From NCBI GenBank assembly GCA_016185245.1, contig JACPNZ010000030.1:1-64000 (forward strand): a stretch of DNA of 64,000 bases. Reading direction: 5' to 3'. The notes below the pieces were generated by a model. That model was not told where the DNA came from, did no database searches, and worked only from the letters and a program-made list of their open reading frames with translations. The stretch is from Hyphomicrobiales bacterium. Its GTDB lineage: Bacteria > Pseudomonadota > Alphaproteobacteria > Rhizobiales > Aestuariivirgaceae. Shown here in pieces: positions 9,412-17,974 of the stretch (positions are counted from its first letter, which is position 1; every line of letters starts with the position of its first letter). A program made the position numbers and the translations under genes.

Positions 9412-9966
9412 ATGACAGCCTTTTCCGCTGCCGGCGATGGCCAACTGCTCCCCCTGATCGCCCGGGTGGCCACCGGCGACCGGACCTCCTTCGGCAGGCT
9501 TTACGACCTGACGGTCAACCGGCTGTTCGCCGTGGTGCGCGCCATCCTGCGCCGTCCCGACCTGGCCGAGGAGGCCCTGCAGGAGACCTTCGTCCGGGTC
9601 TGGCAGAAAGCCTCGCTGTTCGAGGAGGGCCGTTCGCCGGCCATGACCTGGCTGGCGGCGATTGCCCGCAACCAGGCGATCGATCTCGGGCGGCGGGCCG
9701 CCGAGCGGCCGGGCGAATCGCTCGAAGGCAAAGAAGCCGCCGCCGCCCAGACGGTACTGCCGGAAGCCGAACTCGCCCTTGAACTCAAGCGCCTGCGCGA
9801 CTGCCTCTCACAGTTGCCGGAAGACCGCCAGGAAATGGTGCTGCTGGCCTATTACCAGGGCTGGAGCGGGGAGGAGCTGGCGGCCCAGTTCAGCCGGCCG
9901 GTCATCACGGGCAAGACCCCGCGCCGCCGCAGCCTGTTTGCCCTCAGGGAGTGCATCGATGGCTGA
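9412..9966 (+). CDS. ECF RNA polymerase sigma factor, SigK-like
   Basis: 184 residues from the ATG at 9412; an in-frame ATG at 9385 is an alternative and no strong ribosome binding site decides between them. Region 2 is FGRLYDLTVNRLFAVVRAIL then AEEALQETFVRVWQKA; region 4 starts QLPEDRQEMVLLAYYQGWSG. In most relatives the recognition segment reads GTVKTW-x-RR; here it reads ITGKTPRRR, with proline in place of the tryptophan. That may change or weaken promoter contact. The anti-sigma gene overlaps its end by 8 nt. Likely targets are the divergent mini-protein genes, an inference from position. Confidence 0.88.
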   Translation: MTAFSAAGDGQLLPLIARVATGDRTSFGRLYDLTVNRLFAVVRAILRRPDLAEEALQETFVRVWQKASLFEEGRSPAMTWLAAIARNQAIDLGRRAAERPGESLEGKEAAAAQTVLPEAELALELKRLRDCLSQLPEDRQEMVLLAYYQGWSGEELAAQFSRPVITGKTPRRRSLFALRECIDG

Positions 9967-10489
9967 TCTCGAAGAGCGCGAAGGCCTGGCTGCCGAATAT
10001 GTGCTGGGAACGCTCGACGCCGGCGAACGGGCGGTGGCCGAGCGCGACATGGCCCGCGATCCGGGCTTCGCCGATCTGGTCGCGGGCTGGGAACGGCGGC
10101 TGTCGCCGCTCGTCGGGGTGCTGCTGTGGAAGCCATTGCCCACCGCACCGCGTTATGTGACGGTTTTCGAAAGTGAGGGGCCGGGCCCGGCCTTCGTCGC
10201 TTCCGTCGATCTGGCCAAGGGCACGATTTCGATGCGGCCGATTTCGGCCTCGGCCCCGGCGGGCAAGGCCTATGAACTGTGGGCGGTGGGCGGGGGCCGC
10301 GACAAGCCGCAGAGCCTTGGGGTCATCACGGCCGACTTCCGCATCCCGGCGGAAAGGCTCGGCAAGACCGACAGCACAATACTCGGCGAAACCATCTTCG
10401 CCGTCAGCCTCGAGCCGGAAGGGGGCTCGCCCACCGGCCAGCCGACGGGACCGGTAATGTTCACCGGCAAGCTCAATCCTACCGAATAA
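9959..10489 (+). CDS. RskA-type anti-sigma factor without a membrane segment
   Basis: 176 residues. The N-terminal anti-sigma domain (EYVLGTLDAGERAVAERDMA, about residues 10-50) is followed almost directly by the C-terminal RskA domain (PAGKAYELWAVGGG, then PQSLGVITADF). Typical RskA proteins have 230-260 residues, with a linker and one transmembrane helix between these parts. Here only LSPLVGVLLWKPLPTAPRYV joins them and no 20-residue hydrophobic helix is present. The protein therefore looks cytoplasmic. Start at 9959 overlaps the sigma stop (ATCGATGGCTGA), giving coupled synthesis. Confidence 0.85.
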   Translation: MADLEEREGLAAEYVLGTLDAGERAVAERDMARDPGFADLVAGWERRLSPLVGVLLWKPLPTAPRYVTVFESEGPGPAFVASVDLAKGTISMRPISASAPAGKAYELWAVGGGRDKPQSLGVITADFRIPAERLGKTDSTILGETIFAVSLEPEGGSPTGQPTGPVMFTGKLNPTE

Positions 10490-10497
10490 ATGACAAA

Positions 10498-10518
10498 GGC
10501 CGCGCTTTCGGCGCGGCC
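10498..10518 (-). terminator. Terminator after rpsU
   Basis: Stem GGCCGCGC (10498-10505) with GCGCGGCC (10511-10518) and a 5-nt loop. On the minus strand it is followed by TTTGTCATTTATT, a modest T-rich stretch. It lies between the convergent anti-sigma and rpsU genes and may stop both. Confidence 0.6.
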
Positions 10519-10543
10519 CCGGAATTCGGCAATCGCAGAAGGC

Positions 10544-10801
10544 CTATTGCGGACCGCGCGGGCCCCGGGTCGGCATTTCCACCTTCTTGGGCATCGGCAA
10601 GAGGCCTTCGCGCTGCAGCTTCTTGCGCTGCAGCTTGCGGGCCCGGCGCACCGCTTCGGCCTTTTCCCGGGCCTTCTTCTCGGAGGGTTTCTCGTAGTGG
10701 CCGCGCAGCTTCATCTCGCGGAAGATCCCCTCGCGCTGCATCTTCTTCTTGAGCGCCTTGAGGGCCTGATCGACGTTGTTGTCACGGACTACGACTTGCA
10801 A
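10544..10801 (-). CDS. rpsU: 30S ribosomal protein S21
   Basis: 85 residues. [20 protein letters not shown] and [19 protein letters not shown] are the S21 signature. The C-terminal basic tail extends to [20 protein letters not shown], longer than the 71-residue E. coli protein but usual for alphaproteobacteria. S21 binds the small subunit near the anti-Shine-Dalgarno end of 16S rRNA and helps initiation. Confidence 0.97.
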   Translation of the reverse strand: MQVVVRDNNVDQALKALKKKMQREGIFREMKLRGHYEKPSEKKAREKAEAVRRARKLQRKKLQREGLLPMPKKVEMPTRGPRGPQ

Positions 10802-10892
10802 AGGGTACCTCGGAGTTGGTCGGGTGGAACTGGCTAGGCAAAAGAGGCCCAGTGACGGGCCTCCGAAATTGGCGGCGGCATAGCACAGGCGG

Positions 10893-11975
10893 TCAGCCCT
10901 GTCGAGGGGTCAGGCGGTTGATATGGCCCATTTTCCGGCCCGGCCGGGCCTCCGTCTTGCCGTAAAGGTGAAGCCCGGCATAGGGCTCGGCCGCGAGCCT
11001 CGCCCAGAGGGCTGCATCGTCGCCGAGGAGATTGGTCATCACCGCGTCGGAATGGCGAGAGGGATCGCCGAGCGGCCAGCCGCAGATCGCCCGCACATGC
11101 TGTTCGAACTGGGACACCAGGCAGGCATCCATGGTCCAGTGGCCGGAGTTGTGGACGCGGGGGGCGAACTCGTTAACCAACAATCCTTGCGCGCCGACGA
11201 ACATCTCGACGCCGATGACGCCGACATAGTCGAGGGCGGCGGCGATGCGGCGGCCAAGCTCACGCGCTTCTTCGGTGATCGCGGCAGAAATTCGCGCCGG
11301 CACGGTTGAGGTATGGAGGATGTGATGGCGATGGACATTCTCCGGCACATCATAGACCGCCACCTCGCCGTCCCAGCCACGCGCCGCGATGACCGAGATT
11401 TCCTTGTCGAAGGAAACGTAGCCCTCGAGAATCGCCGGGGCCTTGCCGATCGCGGCAAAGGCCGCTGCGAGATCGGTGGCGGTATCGATCTTGACTTGGC
11501 CCTTGCCGTCGTAACCCAGACGCCTTGTCTTGAGGATCGCCGGCCGGCCGAGCTTTGCAACTGCCATGGCAAGGTTTTCCTCGTCAGTGACGGCGGCAAA
11601 GGGTGCAACCGTGATGCCGAGGGAGGCAATGAAGGATTTTTCATCGACCCGGTCCTGGGCCACGGCCAGCGCCCGGGCGCCGGGCGCCAGCGCCACCTTT
11701 CCTTCAAAGAAGGCGGCAGTGGCGGCGGGCACATTCTCGAACTCGTAGGTCACAACATCGACAGTCCTGGCAAAGCGGGCGAGTGCTGCCAGGTCGTCAT
11801 AGGTGCTGACCGTATGGGCCGCCGCCACCTGGAAGGCCGGGCTGTTCCTTTCCGGGGCATAGATGTGGCAACCGAGCCCCAGGCGGGCGGCGGCCAGCGC
11901 CGTCATCCGGCCGAGCTGACCGCTGCCCAGAATGCCGATCGTGGAGCCCGGCGGCAGCGGCCTTTGAAGTCGCAT
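10893..11975 (-). CDS. purK: 5-(carboxyamino)imidazole ribonucleotide synthase
   Basis: 360 residues. N-terminal [22 protein letters not shown] nucleotide-binding start, then an ATP-grasp domain ([14 protein letters not shown], then [24 protein letters not shown]) and [14 protein letters not shown] near the C-terminus. It carboxylates AIR to N5-CAIR using ATP and bicarbonate in purine synthesis. Its start overlaps the purE stop by one base (TGATG), so purE-purK is one operon. Confidence 0.97.
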   Translation of the reverse strand: MRLQRPLPPGSTIGILGSGQLGRMTALAAARLGLGCHIYAPERNSPAFQVAAAHTVSTYDDLAALARFARTVDVVTYEFENVPAATAAFFEGKVALAPGARALAVAQDRVDEKSFIASLGITVAPFAAVTDEENLAMAVAKLGRPAILKTRRLGYDGKGQVKIDTATDLAAAFAAIGKAPAILEGYVSFDKEISVIAARGWDGEVAVYDVPENVHRHHILHTSTVPARISAAITEEARELGRRIAAALDYVGVIGVEMFVGAQGLLVNEFAPRVHNSGHWTMDACLVSQFEQHVRAICGWPLGDPSRHSDAVMTNLLGDDAALWARLAAEPYAGLHLYGKTEARPGRKMGHINRLTPRQG

Positions 11976-12472
11976 CAGGTATCGTCCCCGGGGTGCTCGG
12001 CAATCGCCGCCGTCTGGGCGGCGCGCCAGGCTTCGAGGCGGGCGGCAAGGGCGGCATCGGACAATGCCAGCACGGCCACCGCCAGGAGGGCCGCGTTGAC
12101 CGCGCCGGCCTTGCCGATGGCCAGGGTTCCGACCGGAATGCCGGCGGGCATCTGGACGATCGACAGGAGCGAATCCCGGCCGGACAGCGCCTTCGATTCA
12201 ATCGGCACACCGAACACCGGCAGTGTCGTCATGGCGGCGGTCATGCCGGGCAGATGGGCGGCCCCGCCGGCGCCGGCGATCACCACCTTGAAGCCCGCCG
12301 CCTTGGCGCCCTTGGCGAAAGCGTAAAGCCGCTCAGGAGTGCGATGGGCCGAGACGATTCGCGCCTCGTAGACCACGCCCAGTTCGGCGAGGGTCTCGGC
12401 GGCGTGCTTCATGGTGGGCCAGTCGGACTGGCTTCCCATGATGATGGCGACGGCGGGGTGGGTCTTCGGCAA
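11975..12472 (-). CDS. purE: N5-carboxyaminoimidazole ribonucleotide mutase
   Basis: 165 residues. The class I PurE motifs are present: [30 protein letters not shown] with the catalytic histidine, and [17 protein letters not shown]. It converts N5-CAIR to CAIR, acting right after PurK. It is upstream of and overlapped by purK. A DUF465 gene ends or starts just 12 nt upstream on the same strand and may share the transcript. Confidence 0.97.
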   Translation of the reverse strand: MPKTHPAVAIIMGSQSDWPTMKHAAETLAELGVVYEARIVSAHRTPERLYAFAKGAKAAGFKVVIAGAGGAAHLPGMTAAMTTLPVFGVPIESKALSGRDSLLSIVQMPAGIPVGTLAIGKAGAVNAALLAVAVLALSDAALAARLEAWRAAQTAAIAEHPGDDT

Positions 12473-12484
12473 GTCTTGAACTTT

Positions 12485-12748
12485 CTAGGCAATGATGTCT
12501 GGAATCAGCATGTTTTCAATCTGTTGGATGCGGTCCTTGAGATCGAGCTTTATCTTTTTGAGGCGCCTGAGCTGGAGCTGGTCGCCGGTTCCGGTTTCCT
12601 CAAGCGATTGAATGGCGGCGTCCATATCCCGGTGCTGCTGCAGCATCTGCTGCAGTTTGGTGCGCAGCGCCACTTCCTGTAACGTGTCCAGTTTTGCCAC
12701 TTGCCCCAGCGCTCCGCGAACCCGGGCCCCTAATTCCGCGACTATCAC
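12485..12748 (-). CDS. DUF465 (YdcH-like) coiled-coil protein
   Basis: 87 residues. The C-terminal two thirds carry the DUF465 pattern: QHRDMDAAIQSLEETGTGDQ, LQLRRLKKIKLDLKDRI and a final IENMLIPDIIA. The first 25 residues are less typical, so an internal start is possible. The protein is mostly helical and its role is unknown in the family. It precedes purE by 12 nt, and is divergent to a second DUF465 gene 80 nt away. Confidence 0.8.
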   Translation of the reverse strand: MIVAELGARVRGALGQVAKLDTLQEVALRTKLQQMLQQHRDMDAAIQSLEETGTGDQLQLRRLKKIKLDLKDRIQQIENMLIPDIIA

Positions 12749-12829
12749 CTATGCGCTTGCCGAGGGTTCGACAAGCCCCCAAGTCTGTGTCATCATACCT
12801 TTGTCGTCATATCCTGAGTGGAGGAATGC

Positions 12830-13009
12830 ATGAGCCTTCAGGCGCATCTCAGTGAGCTCACCGCCAAACATAAAGCCCTCGAAGCGGAACTGGCCGAAGC
12901 CATGGCCCATCCGGCTTCGACGGACGCCGAAATCGCCGAACTGAAGCGCAAGAAACTCAAGATCAAGGACGAAATCAGCAGGCTCGAAAGCCAGGCCCAC
13001 GCCGCCTGA
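12830..13009 (+). CDS. DUF465 (YdcH-like) coiled-coil protein
   Basis: 59 residues from the ATG at 12830, preceded by GTGGAGG at the right distance, so the upstream in-frame ATG at 12818 is rejected. MSLQAHLSELTAKHKALEAE and IAELKRKKLKIKDEISRLES give a two-helix coiled coil typical of DUF465. Small, soluble, function unknown. A bidirectional terminator follows. Confidence 0.85.
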   Translation: MSLQAHLSELTAKHKALEAELAEAMAHPASTDAEIAELKRKKLKIKDEISRLESQAHAA

Positions 13010-13079
13010 TTAATCGGCTGTCGTGAGTTTTCCACGTTACGGCCCAAGGGCCGGAGCGGTGAAGTTGAGTTTTCGCAAA

Positions 13080-13111
13080 ACGCCCGCCCGGCTCAGGCCA
13101 GCCGCGGGCGT
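13080..13111. terminator. Bidirectional terminator overlapping the amidase stop codon
   Basis: Stem ACGCCCGC (13080-13087) with GCGGGCGT (13104-13111); on the plus strand TTTTTCTTT follows and on the minus strand GTTTTGCG follows. The amidase stop codon at 13093-13095 lies in the loop, and the last amidase codons form one arm. It ends the DUF465 transcript from the left and probably also the amidase transcript. Confidence 0.8.
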
Positions 13112-14499
13112 TTTTCTTTCCAGTCGGTTGCCTGCTCATAGGCTTGAGCCGCCCGCAGCACGGTCACGTCGTCGAACATTCGGCCGACAATATGAAGTCC
13201 GGCCGGTAGCCCCGCCTTGGTGAAGCCGCAGGGAACACTCGCCGCCGGCTGCTGGGTCAGGTTGAAGGGGTAGGAAAAGGGCGTCCAATTTACCCATTTG
13301 CCGGTGCCGTCGTTGTCAGCGGGCGACAATTTCCCCGCCTCGAAAGCGGTGATCGGCAGGGTCGGGGTTACCAGCAAGTCATAGTCTTCCATGAAGCGGC
13401 GCATGTCGCTGCCCAGCAGCCCCCTCGCCTTCACCGCATCGAGGTAATCGTCAAGCGTGATGGCGCGGGACTGTTCCACCACGTCGGCCAGTCCAGGGTC
13501 GAGCAGCTTCAGCTTTTCTTCGGGAAGCTTGCCCAGAAGCGCCCGGGCGCCCGACCACCAGAGGGTGCGGAAGCAGGGGGCGGGATCGGCAAAGCCCGGG
13601 TCGACCGGTTCGACATGGGCGCCGAGCGATCCCAGCATCTTCACCGCCTTGGCCACCAGCCGGGCGATCTCAGGATCGACTTCCGCCTGGCCGAGCCGCG
13701 GCGAGAAGGCGACGCGGAGGCCCTTCACCCCCTTGCCGAGCTTCCTCAGGTAGTCGCGGCCGTCATAGGGAAGCGAAGTCCAGTCGCGGGCGTCGGGCTG
13801 GGCGATCACATTCATCATCAGGGCCGCATCCTCGACGGTGCGGGTCATCGGCCCCACATGGGCCACCGTGCCGAAGGGCGACAAGGGCCAGGCCGGCACC
13901 CGGCCGAAGGAGGGTTTCAGCCCGAAGATACCGGTGAAGCCCGCCGGAATGCGGATCGAGCCGCCGCCGTCGGTGCCGAGCGTCAAGGGCCCATAGCCCG
14001 CCGCCGCCGCGACGGCCGAACCTCCGGAAGAACCGCCCGGCGTCTTGGTGGCATCCCAGGGATTGCGGGTGATGCCGGTCAAAGGCGAGTCGGTCACACC
14101 CTTCCAGCCAAATTCCGGCGTGGTGGTCTGGCCGAGAAAGACGGCACCCGACTCGCGCAGCCGTGCGACGCTGGGCGCGTCGTGGTCCCAGGGCTGGTCG
14201 GGATCGACGGTCTTGGAACCGCGCAGCGTCTTCCAGCCCTTGACCAGCAGGAGGTCCTTGACTAGCACCGGCACGCCATCGACCGGCCCCTGGGGCTCGC
14301 CCTTCTGCCAGCGCGCCTCGCTGACCTTGGCCTGGGCCAGGGCTTCTTCGGCATGGACCCCGCACATGGCGTTGAGCGAACCGTCGTGTTTTTCGATCTG
14401 GGCCAGACACGCTTTCGCCACCTCGACGGGCGAAAACCTGCGGCGAGCATAGCCCTTCATCAGCTTGACGGCACTCTTCCAGTTCAGTTCCTCGGACAT
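13093..14499 (-). CDS. Amidase of the amidase-signature family
   Basis: 468 residues. The Ser-Ser-Lys triad is visible: K81 in PVLVKDLLL, S157 in PGGSSGGSA, and nucleophile S181 in GTDGGGSIRIPA, with the 24-residue spacing between the serines seen in malonamidase. C-terminal part has PFNLTQQPAASVPCGFTK, the usual substrate-channel region. It hydrolyses a carboxamide to acid and ammonia. It is not GatA, which would show a different C-terminal half, and no gatC is nearby. Substrate unknown. Confidence 0.9.
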   Translation of the reverse strand: MSEELNWKSAVKLMKGYARRRFSPVEVAKACLAQIEKHDGSLNAMCGVHAEEALAQAKVSEARWQKGEPQGPVDGVPVLVKDLLLVKGWKTLRGSKTVDPDQPWDHDAPSVARLRESGAVFLGQTTTPEFGWKGVTDSPLTGITRNPWDATKTPGGSSGGSAVAAAAGYGPLTLGTDGGGSIRIPAGFTGIFGLKPSFGRVPAWPLSPFGTVAHVGPMTRTVEDAALMMNVIAQPDARDWTSLPYDGRDYLRKLGKGVKGLRVAFSPRLGQAEVDPEIARLVAKAVKMLGSLGAHVEPVDPGFADPAPCFRTLWWSGARALLGKLPEEKLKLLDPGLADVVEQSRAITLDDYLDAVKARGLLGSDMRRFMEDYDLLVTPTLPITAFEAGKLSPADNDGTGKWVNWTPFSYPFNLTQQPAASVPCGFTKAGLPAGLHIVGRMFDDVTVLRAAQAYEQATDWKEKRPRLA

Positions 14500-14599
14500 C
14501 GCTTGGCTCCCAATTCTGCCTTCAGCTTAGGGAGCCCACGTGACATTGTATAGAAGTGCCGATCAGCGGTAGTGGTTCAGTCTGAATTTTCTTCGCCAG

Positions 14600-15382
14600 T
14601 CATTTGTGCCGCCATACCTTGGCCGCCGATAGCAGCAGGATTGCAACAAGCAACGGAATCAAGATGCCGCTCGGGACAATCCCGAGCAGCCAGCCACCGA
14701 CGAAGCTTCCAACAATCGACCCAATAGCCATGACAGTAGCGAACCCGGTGTTCTCTCGAAGCACGGCAAAGCTCTTGTCCTGACTATAGCGGGCAAAGCC
14801 GACAAGCATTGTCGGCAGGCTCACCGCCAGCGACAAACTGCCAGCCAGCTTGATGTCTACGCCAAACAGCAGAATGAGCGTCGGGATTAGGAGCTCGCCA
14901 CCGGCCACCCCGAGAAGCGCGGCCACGACGCCAATGGCAAAGCCAGCGATCACCCCAGCAATCGCCTGCATCATGCCGGTGACCAGCGCCCCGGTTGTCG
15001 CCGGATTATGACCGAACATCAGAACGCCAGCGATCACTACCAGAAGGACGGCGATGACCCGGTAAAGGTTCCTTGACGAAAGCTTGGTTGCCCATCCCGC
15101 CCCGAACCAGGCGCCCAATAGACTCCCGCCAAGTAAGTTCACGATGATCGGCCAGTGAGCGCCAACATCGGCAAATGGAACCGCTGCCGCGCGGAAAGGC
15201 AAAGCGGAGGCCACAACCACCAGACTCATGGCCTTGTTCAGGATAACCGCTTGCAAAGCGGCAAAGCCGAATGGGCCGATGAGCAACGGTAGTCGGAATT
15301 CGGCCCCGCCAAGGCCAATCAAGCCGCCTAGTGCACCAATTACTGACCCGCCCGCAAATGCGCCAATCCAGCGTTTTTTCAT
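14600..15382 (-). CDS. TauE/SafE family membrane permease
   Basis: 260 residues, about eight hydrophobic helices. The duplicated family motif is present as GGLIGLGGAEFRLPLLIG (about 19-36) and VVAALLGVAGGELLIPTLIL (about 153-172). Members export or import sulphite, sulphoacetate or related anions. No sulphur gene is adjacent, so the substrate is open. Codon use is less GC-rich than the neighbours, which could mean recent arrival. It stands alone on the minus strand. Confidence 0.85.
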   Translation of the reverse strand: MKKRWIGAFAGGSVIGALGGLIGLGGAEFRLPLLIGPFGFAALQAVILNKAMSLVVVASALPFRAAAVPFADVGAHWPIIVNLLGGSLLGAWFGAGWATKLSSRNLYRVIAVLLVVIAGVLMFGHNPATTGALVTGMMQAIAGVIAGFAIGVVAALLGVAGGELLIPTLILLFGVDIKLAGSLSLAVSLPTMLVGFARYSQDKSFAVLRENTGFATVMAIGSIVGSFVGGWLLGIVPSGILIPLLVAILLLSAAKVWRHK

Positions 15383-15628
15383 GCACGACTACTCTACAGT
15401 TCTTGCCGTCTTTTTAAAGGGGCCGCGCCGACCGGGCTTGCGGTCAGCGGCTTCCGGCAGTGCAACACTGTCGCCAATCTGCCAAAGCCTCTTGGACACG
15501 CAAGCGGCCATTTGTGACGAACCACGGGGACGTCTCGGCTAATTGTCCATGTGTTGAACATGGCCTGACCCGGCCCGCTTTTGCGTGACAGTCAAGGGCT
15601 GCAAGATTCAGACTGGCCCACTACCCGC

Positions 15629-16123
15629 TCAACCATTCCCCTTGGTCTCGTCCACTTCCTTGCGGCCGACGTCTGCGGGGACTTCGGTGATCTGGATCGA
15701 CTGGCTGATGGTGCCGCCGCCGTTGAGCCCGGCGTTGACGATGTTCTGGTCGACCCGCACATAAGACGGACTGCCAGCCAGAACGGCGACGGTGACGGTC
15801 TGTGGGATTGTCGGCAAGAGCAGCACGCTCTGCTGCACCGTCACCTTGACATCACCTTCCGGCACCCGGGCGGCGATATAGGCGCCGGCCTTGATGGGGC
15901 CATAGGATTTGCCGGCTACCGTCACATAGGGTGACTCGCCGCGGGTGAAGATGGTGCCGCGCGGCCGGTAGACATAGACCAGACCCGTATTGGCCAGGGG
16001 ATTGTCGGGCAAGGGCTGAAAGTCCGTGCCCTCGGCGGTGCAGCCTGCAAGCGTCAGTCCGGCAAGTCCCAGAAACCGGCGCCGGCCGATCCGCCCTGTC
16101 AAATCAGTTCCCCGCTTTCTCAT
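15629..16123 (-). CDS. DUF2846-like lipoprotein
   Basis: 164 residues from the ATG at 16123. A twin-arginine-like, lipobox-containing leader (GRRRFLGLAGLTLAGC) predicts lipid attachment at C28. The mature domain (GLVYVYRPRGTIFTRGESPY, then GAYIAARVPEGDVKVT) is the DUF2846 sandwich fold found in envelope lipoproteins. The much longer open frame upstream on this strand is the antisense of the aroE homologue and is not coding. Confidence 0.8.
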   Translation of the reverse strand: MRKRGTDLTGRIGRRRFLGLAGLTLAGCTAEGTDFQPLPDNPLANTGLVYVYRPRGTIFTRGESPYVTVAGKSYGPIKAGAYIAARVPEGDVKVTVQQSVLLLPTIPQTVTVAVLAGSPSYVRVDQNIVNAGLNGGGTISQSIQITEVPADVGRKEVDETKGNG

Positions 16124-16228
16124 CCGCAAATCATGGAAATACGTTTGGGCGGCGGAAATAGGGCGGGCTTCCGGTGGAGCGGCCGCTGCACTATTGTCGA
16201 GCCGCGACAGCGGAGGGAGTGTAGCACC

Positions 16229-17080
16229 ATGGCCCATAATTTCTTGAGCAGGCTCACCGGCTCCTTTGCCATGCCGGCGGCGGAAAACCCCACCGTCGCC
16301 ATGGTCGAGGCAGCCTATCGCCATCACGGCCTCGACATCCGCTACATCAATTGCGAGGTGCCGCCGGAAAAGCTCGGCGATGCGGTGAAAGGCGCCCGCG
16401 CCATGGGCTGGATCGGTTTCAACTGCTCGATCCCCCACAAGGTGGCGGTGATCGAACATCTCGACGGGCTGGGAGACTCGGCCGCCATCATGGGGGCGGT
16501 CAATTGCGCAGTGCGGCGCGGGGAGAAATTCATCGGCGAGAACACCGACGGCAAGGGTTTTCTCCAGTCGCTGCGCACCGTCGCCGATCCGGCGGGCCAG
16601 ACCGTCGTCATGTTCGGAGCCGGCGGTGCTGCCCGCGCCATCGGCGTCGAACTTGCCTTCGCCGGGGCGTCGCGCATCATCGTCGTCAACCGCGACGAGA
16701 AACGCGGGGCAGTTCTCGTCGATCTCCTCAACGGCAAGACCAAGGTCAAGGCGGAATTTGTCTCCTGGCGGGGCTCCTACCGCATTCCGCCGGAAGCTTC
16801 GATTGTCGTCAACGCCACCTCGATCGGCCTCTATCCGGACGTCGAGGCAAGGCTTGCCATCGATCCGGCCTCCCTCCGCCCCGGCCTGGTGGTGGCCGAT
16901 GTGATCCCCAATCCGCCGCGCACCCATCTCGTCCGCGAGGCGCAAGCGCGCGGCTGCACGGTGCTCGATGGTCTCGGCATGGTGGTGAACCAGGGGGTGA
17001 TCGGCATCAAGTACTGGACCGGTGTCAATGTCGAGGCGTCCGTCATGCGCCGCCGGCTGGAGGAACTGTTCGGGGCGTGA
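16229..17080 (+). CDS. Shikimate dehydrogenase family protein
   Basis: 283 residues from the ATG at 16229, preceded by CGGAGGGAG. N-terminal substrate part has FNCSIPHKVAVIEHLD, whose lysine is the catalytic Lys of AroE, and GENTDGKGFLQSL with the partner Asp. The NAD(P) fold starts at VVMFGAGGAARAIGVELAF. It ends with DGLGMVVNQGVIGIKYWTG. The Gly-rich loop is followed by VVNRDEKRG, where N-R-D suits NADP. Likely reduces dehydroshikimate, but it could be a quinate/shikimate paralogue (AroE-like, YdiB) because the N-terminus differs from classical AroE. Confidence 0.85.
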   Translation: MAHNFLSRLTGSFAMPAAENPTVAMVEAAYRHHGLDIRYINCEVPPEKLGDAVKGARAMGWIGFNCSIPHKVAVIEHLDGLGDSAAIMGAVNCAVRRGEKFIGENTDGKGFLQSLRTVADPAGQTVVMFGAGGAARAIGVELAFAGASRIIVVNRDEKRGAVLVDLLNGKTKVKAEFVSWRGSYRIPPEASIVVNATSIGLYPDVEARLAIDPASLRPGLVVADVIPNPPRTHLVREAQARGCTVLDGLGMVVNQGVIGIKYWTGVNVEASVMRRRLEELFGA

Positions 17081-17093
17081 AGCTGCGCCGGTC

Positions 17094-17888
17094 TTAGACC
17101 CGCGCGGCGGCAAGGGCCTGCTTGATCTGCGGCATGAGTTCGGCGTTGGCGGCGAGGATGTTGCCGGTGACCATCGGGCTTGCCTCGCCGTCGACGTCGC
17201 TCGTAAAGCCGCCGGCCTCGCGCATGAGCAGCATGCCGGGGGCCATGTCCCATTGATTGAGATTGCGGCAAATGAAGGCATCGAGGCGGCCGGCCGCCAC
17301 GAAGGCGAGCGCCATGGCCGACGAGCCGAGGCCGCGGATGCCGATCACCTTGCCTTGCAGCACCGCCAGCTCGGCCCGCGACAGGGGAAGATCCGGCCCG
17401 CCGCGATGGGGCACCTCATAGGCGACTAGCGCCTCGTGGATATCCTTGCGCTGGGCCACCCGCAGGCGCTTGTTGTTGAGAAAGGCGCCCGCACCCTTTT
17501 CGGCGGTAAACAGTTCGTCGCTCACCGGGTTGTAGGTGACGGCGGCGACGATCTCGCCCTTGCGCTCGAGCGCCACGTTGATGGCGAAGATCGGCACGGC
17601 GTGCATGAAATTGGTGGTGCCGTCGATCGGATCGATGATGAAGCGGTGGTCGGGATCGGAGCCCTTCACCAGACCCGTCTCCTCGGTCAGGAACGAATAG
17701 CCGGGCCGGGCCTTGGCCAGCTCCTGGCGCAGCACCTTGTCGCAACGGTGATCGGCGGCGGTGACGTAGTCGCCGGGCGCCTTCAGCGACACCTGCAGAT
17801 TGGCGAGTTCGCCGTAGTCGCGCTGCACGCCGCGCGCCGCCTTGCGGACGGCGGCGATCATCACGGTCAAAGCGGGGGAGGCGGCCAT
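17094..17888 (-). CDS. suhB: Inositol monophosphatase family protein
   Basis: 264 residues from the ATG at 17888; the longer frame from 17942 adds a non-family leader. Metal-site motifs: FLTEETG, IIDPIDGTTNFMHAVP and NQWDMAPGMLLMREAGG. It hydrolyses inositol-1-phosphate or similar sugar phosphates in a Mg-dependent way. SuhB can also act in rRNA transcription complexes in enterobacteria. It converges on the aroE homologue with 13 nt between the stop codons. Confidence 0.92.
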   Translation of the reverse strand: MAASPALTVMIAAVRKAARGVQRDYGELANLQVSLKAPGDYVTAADHRCDKVLRQELAKARPGYSFLTEETGLVKGSDPDHRFIIDPIDGTTNFMHAVPIFAINVALERKGEIVAAVTYNPVSDELFTAEKGAGAFLNNKRLRVAQRKDIHEALVAYEVPHRGGPDLPLSRAELAVLQGKVIGIRGLGSSAMALAFVAAGRLDAFICRNLNQWDMAPGMLLMREAGGFTSDVDGEASPMVTGNILAANAELMPQIKQALAAARV

Positions 17889-17974
17889 GGAGATTTCTCG
17901 ACAGGATGCGGGCGGCGGGGGATAGCAGGTCTCCACCGCCATGGCCAGAGCGGCGGGCGCATAGCTCGGCGGAC

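Noticed and set aside
11313-12682. Plus-strand frames opposite purK and purE
   Set aside because: Shadows of well-conserved purine genes; no independent signals.
16124-17281. Long minus-strand frame continuing upstream of the DUF2846 lipoprotein
   Set aside because: Only the part after the ATG at 16123 has a leader and family motifs; the rest mirrors the shikimate dehydrogenase homologue.
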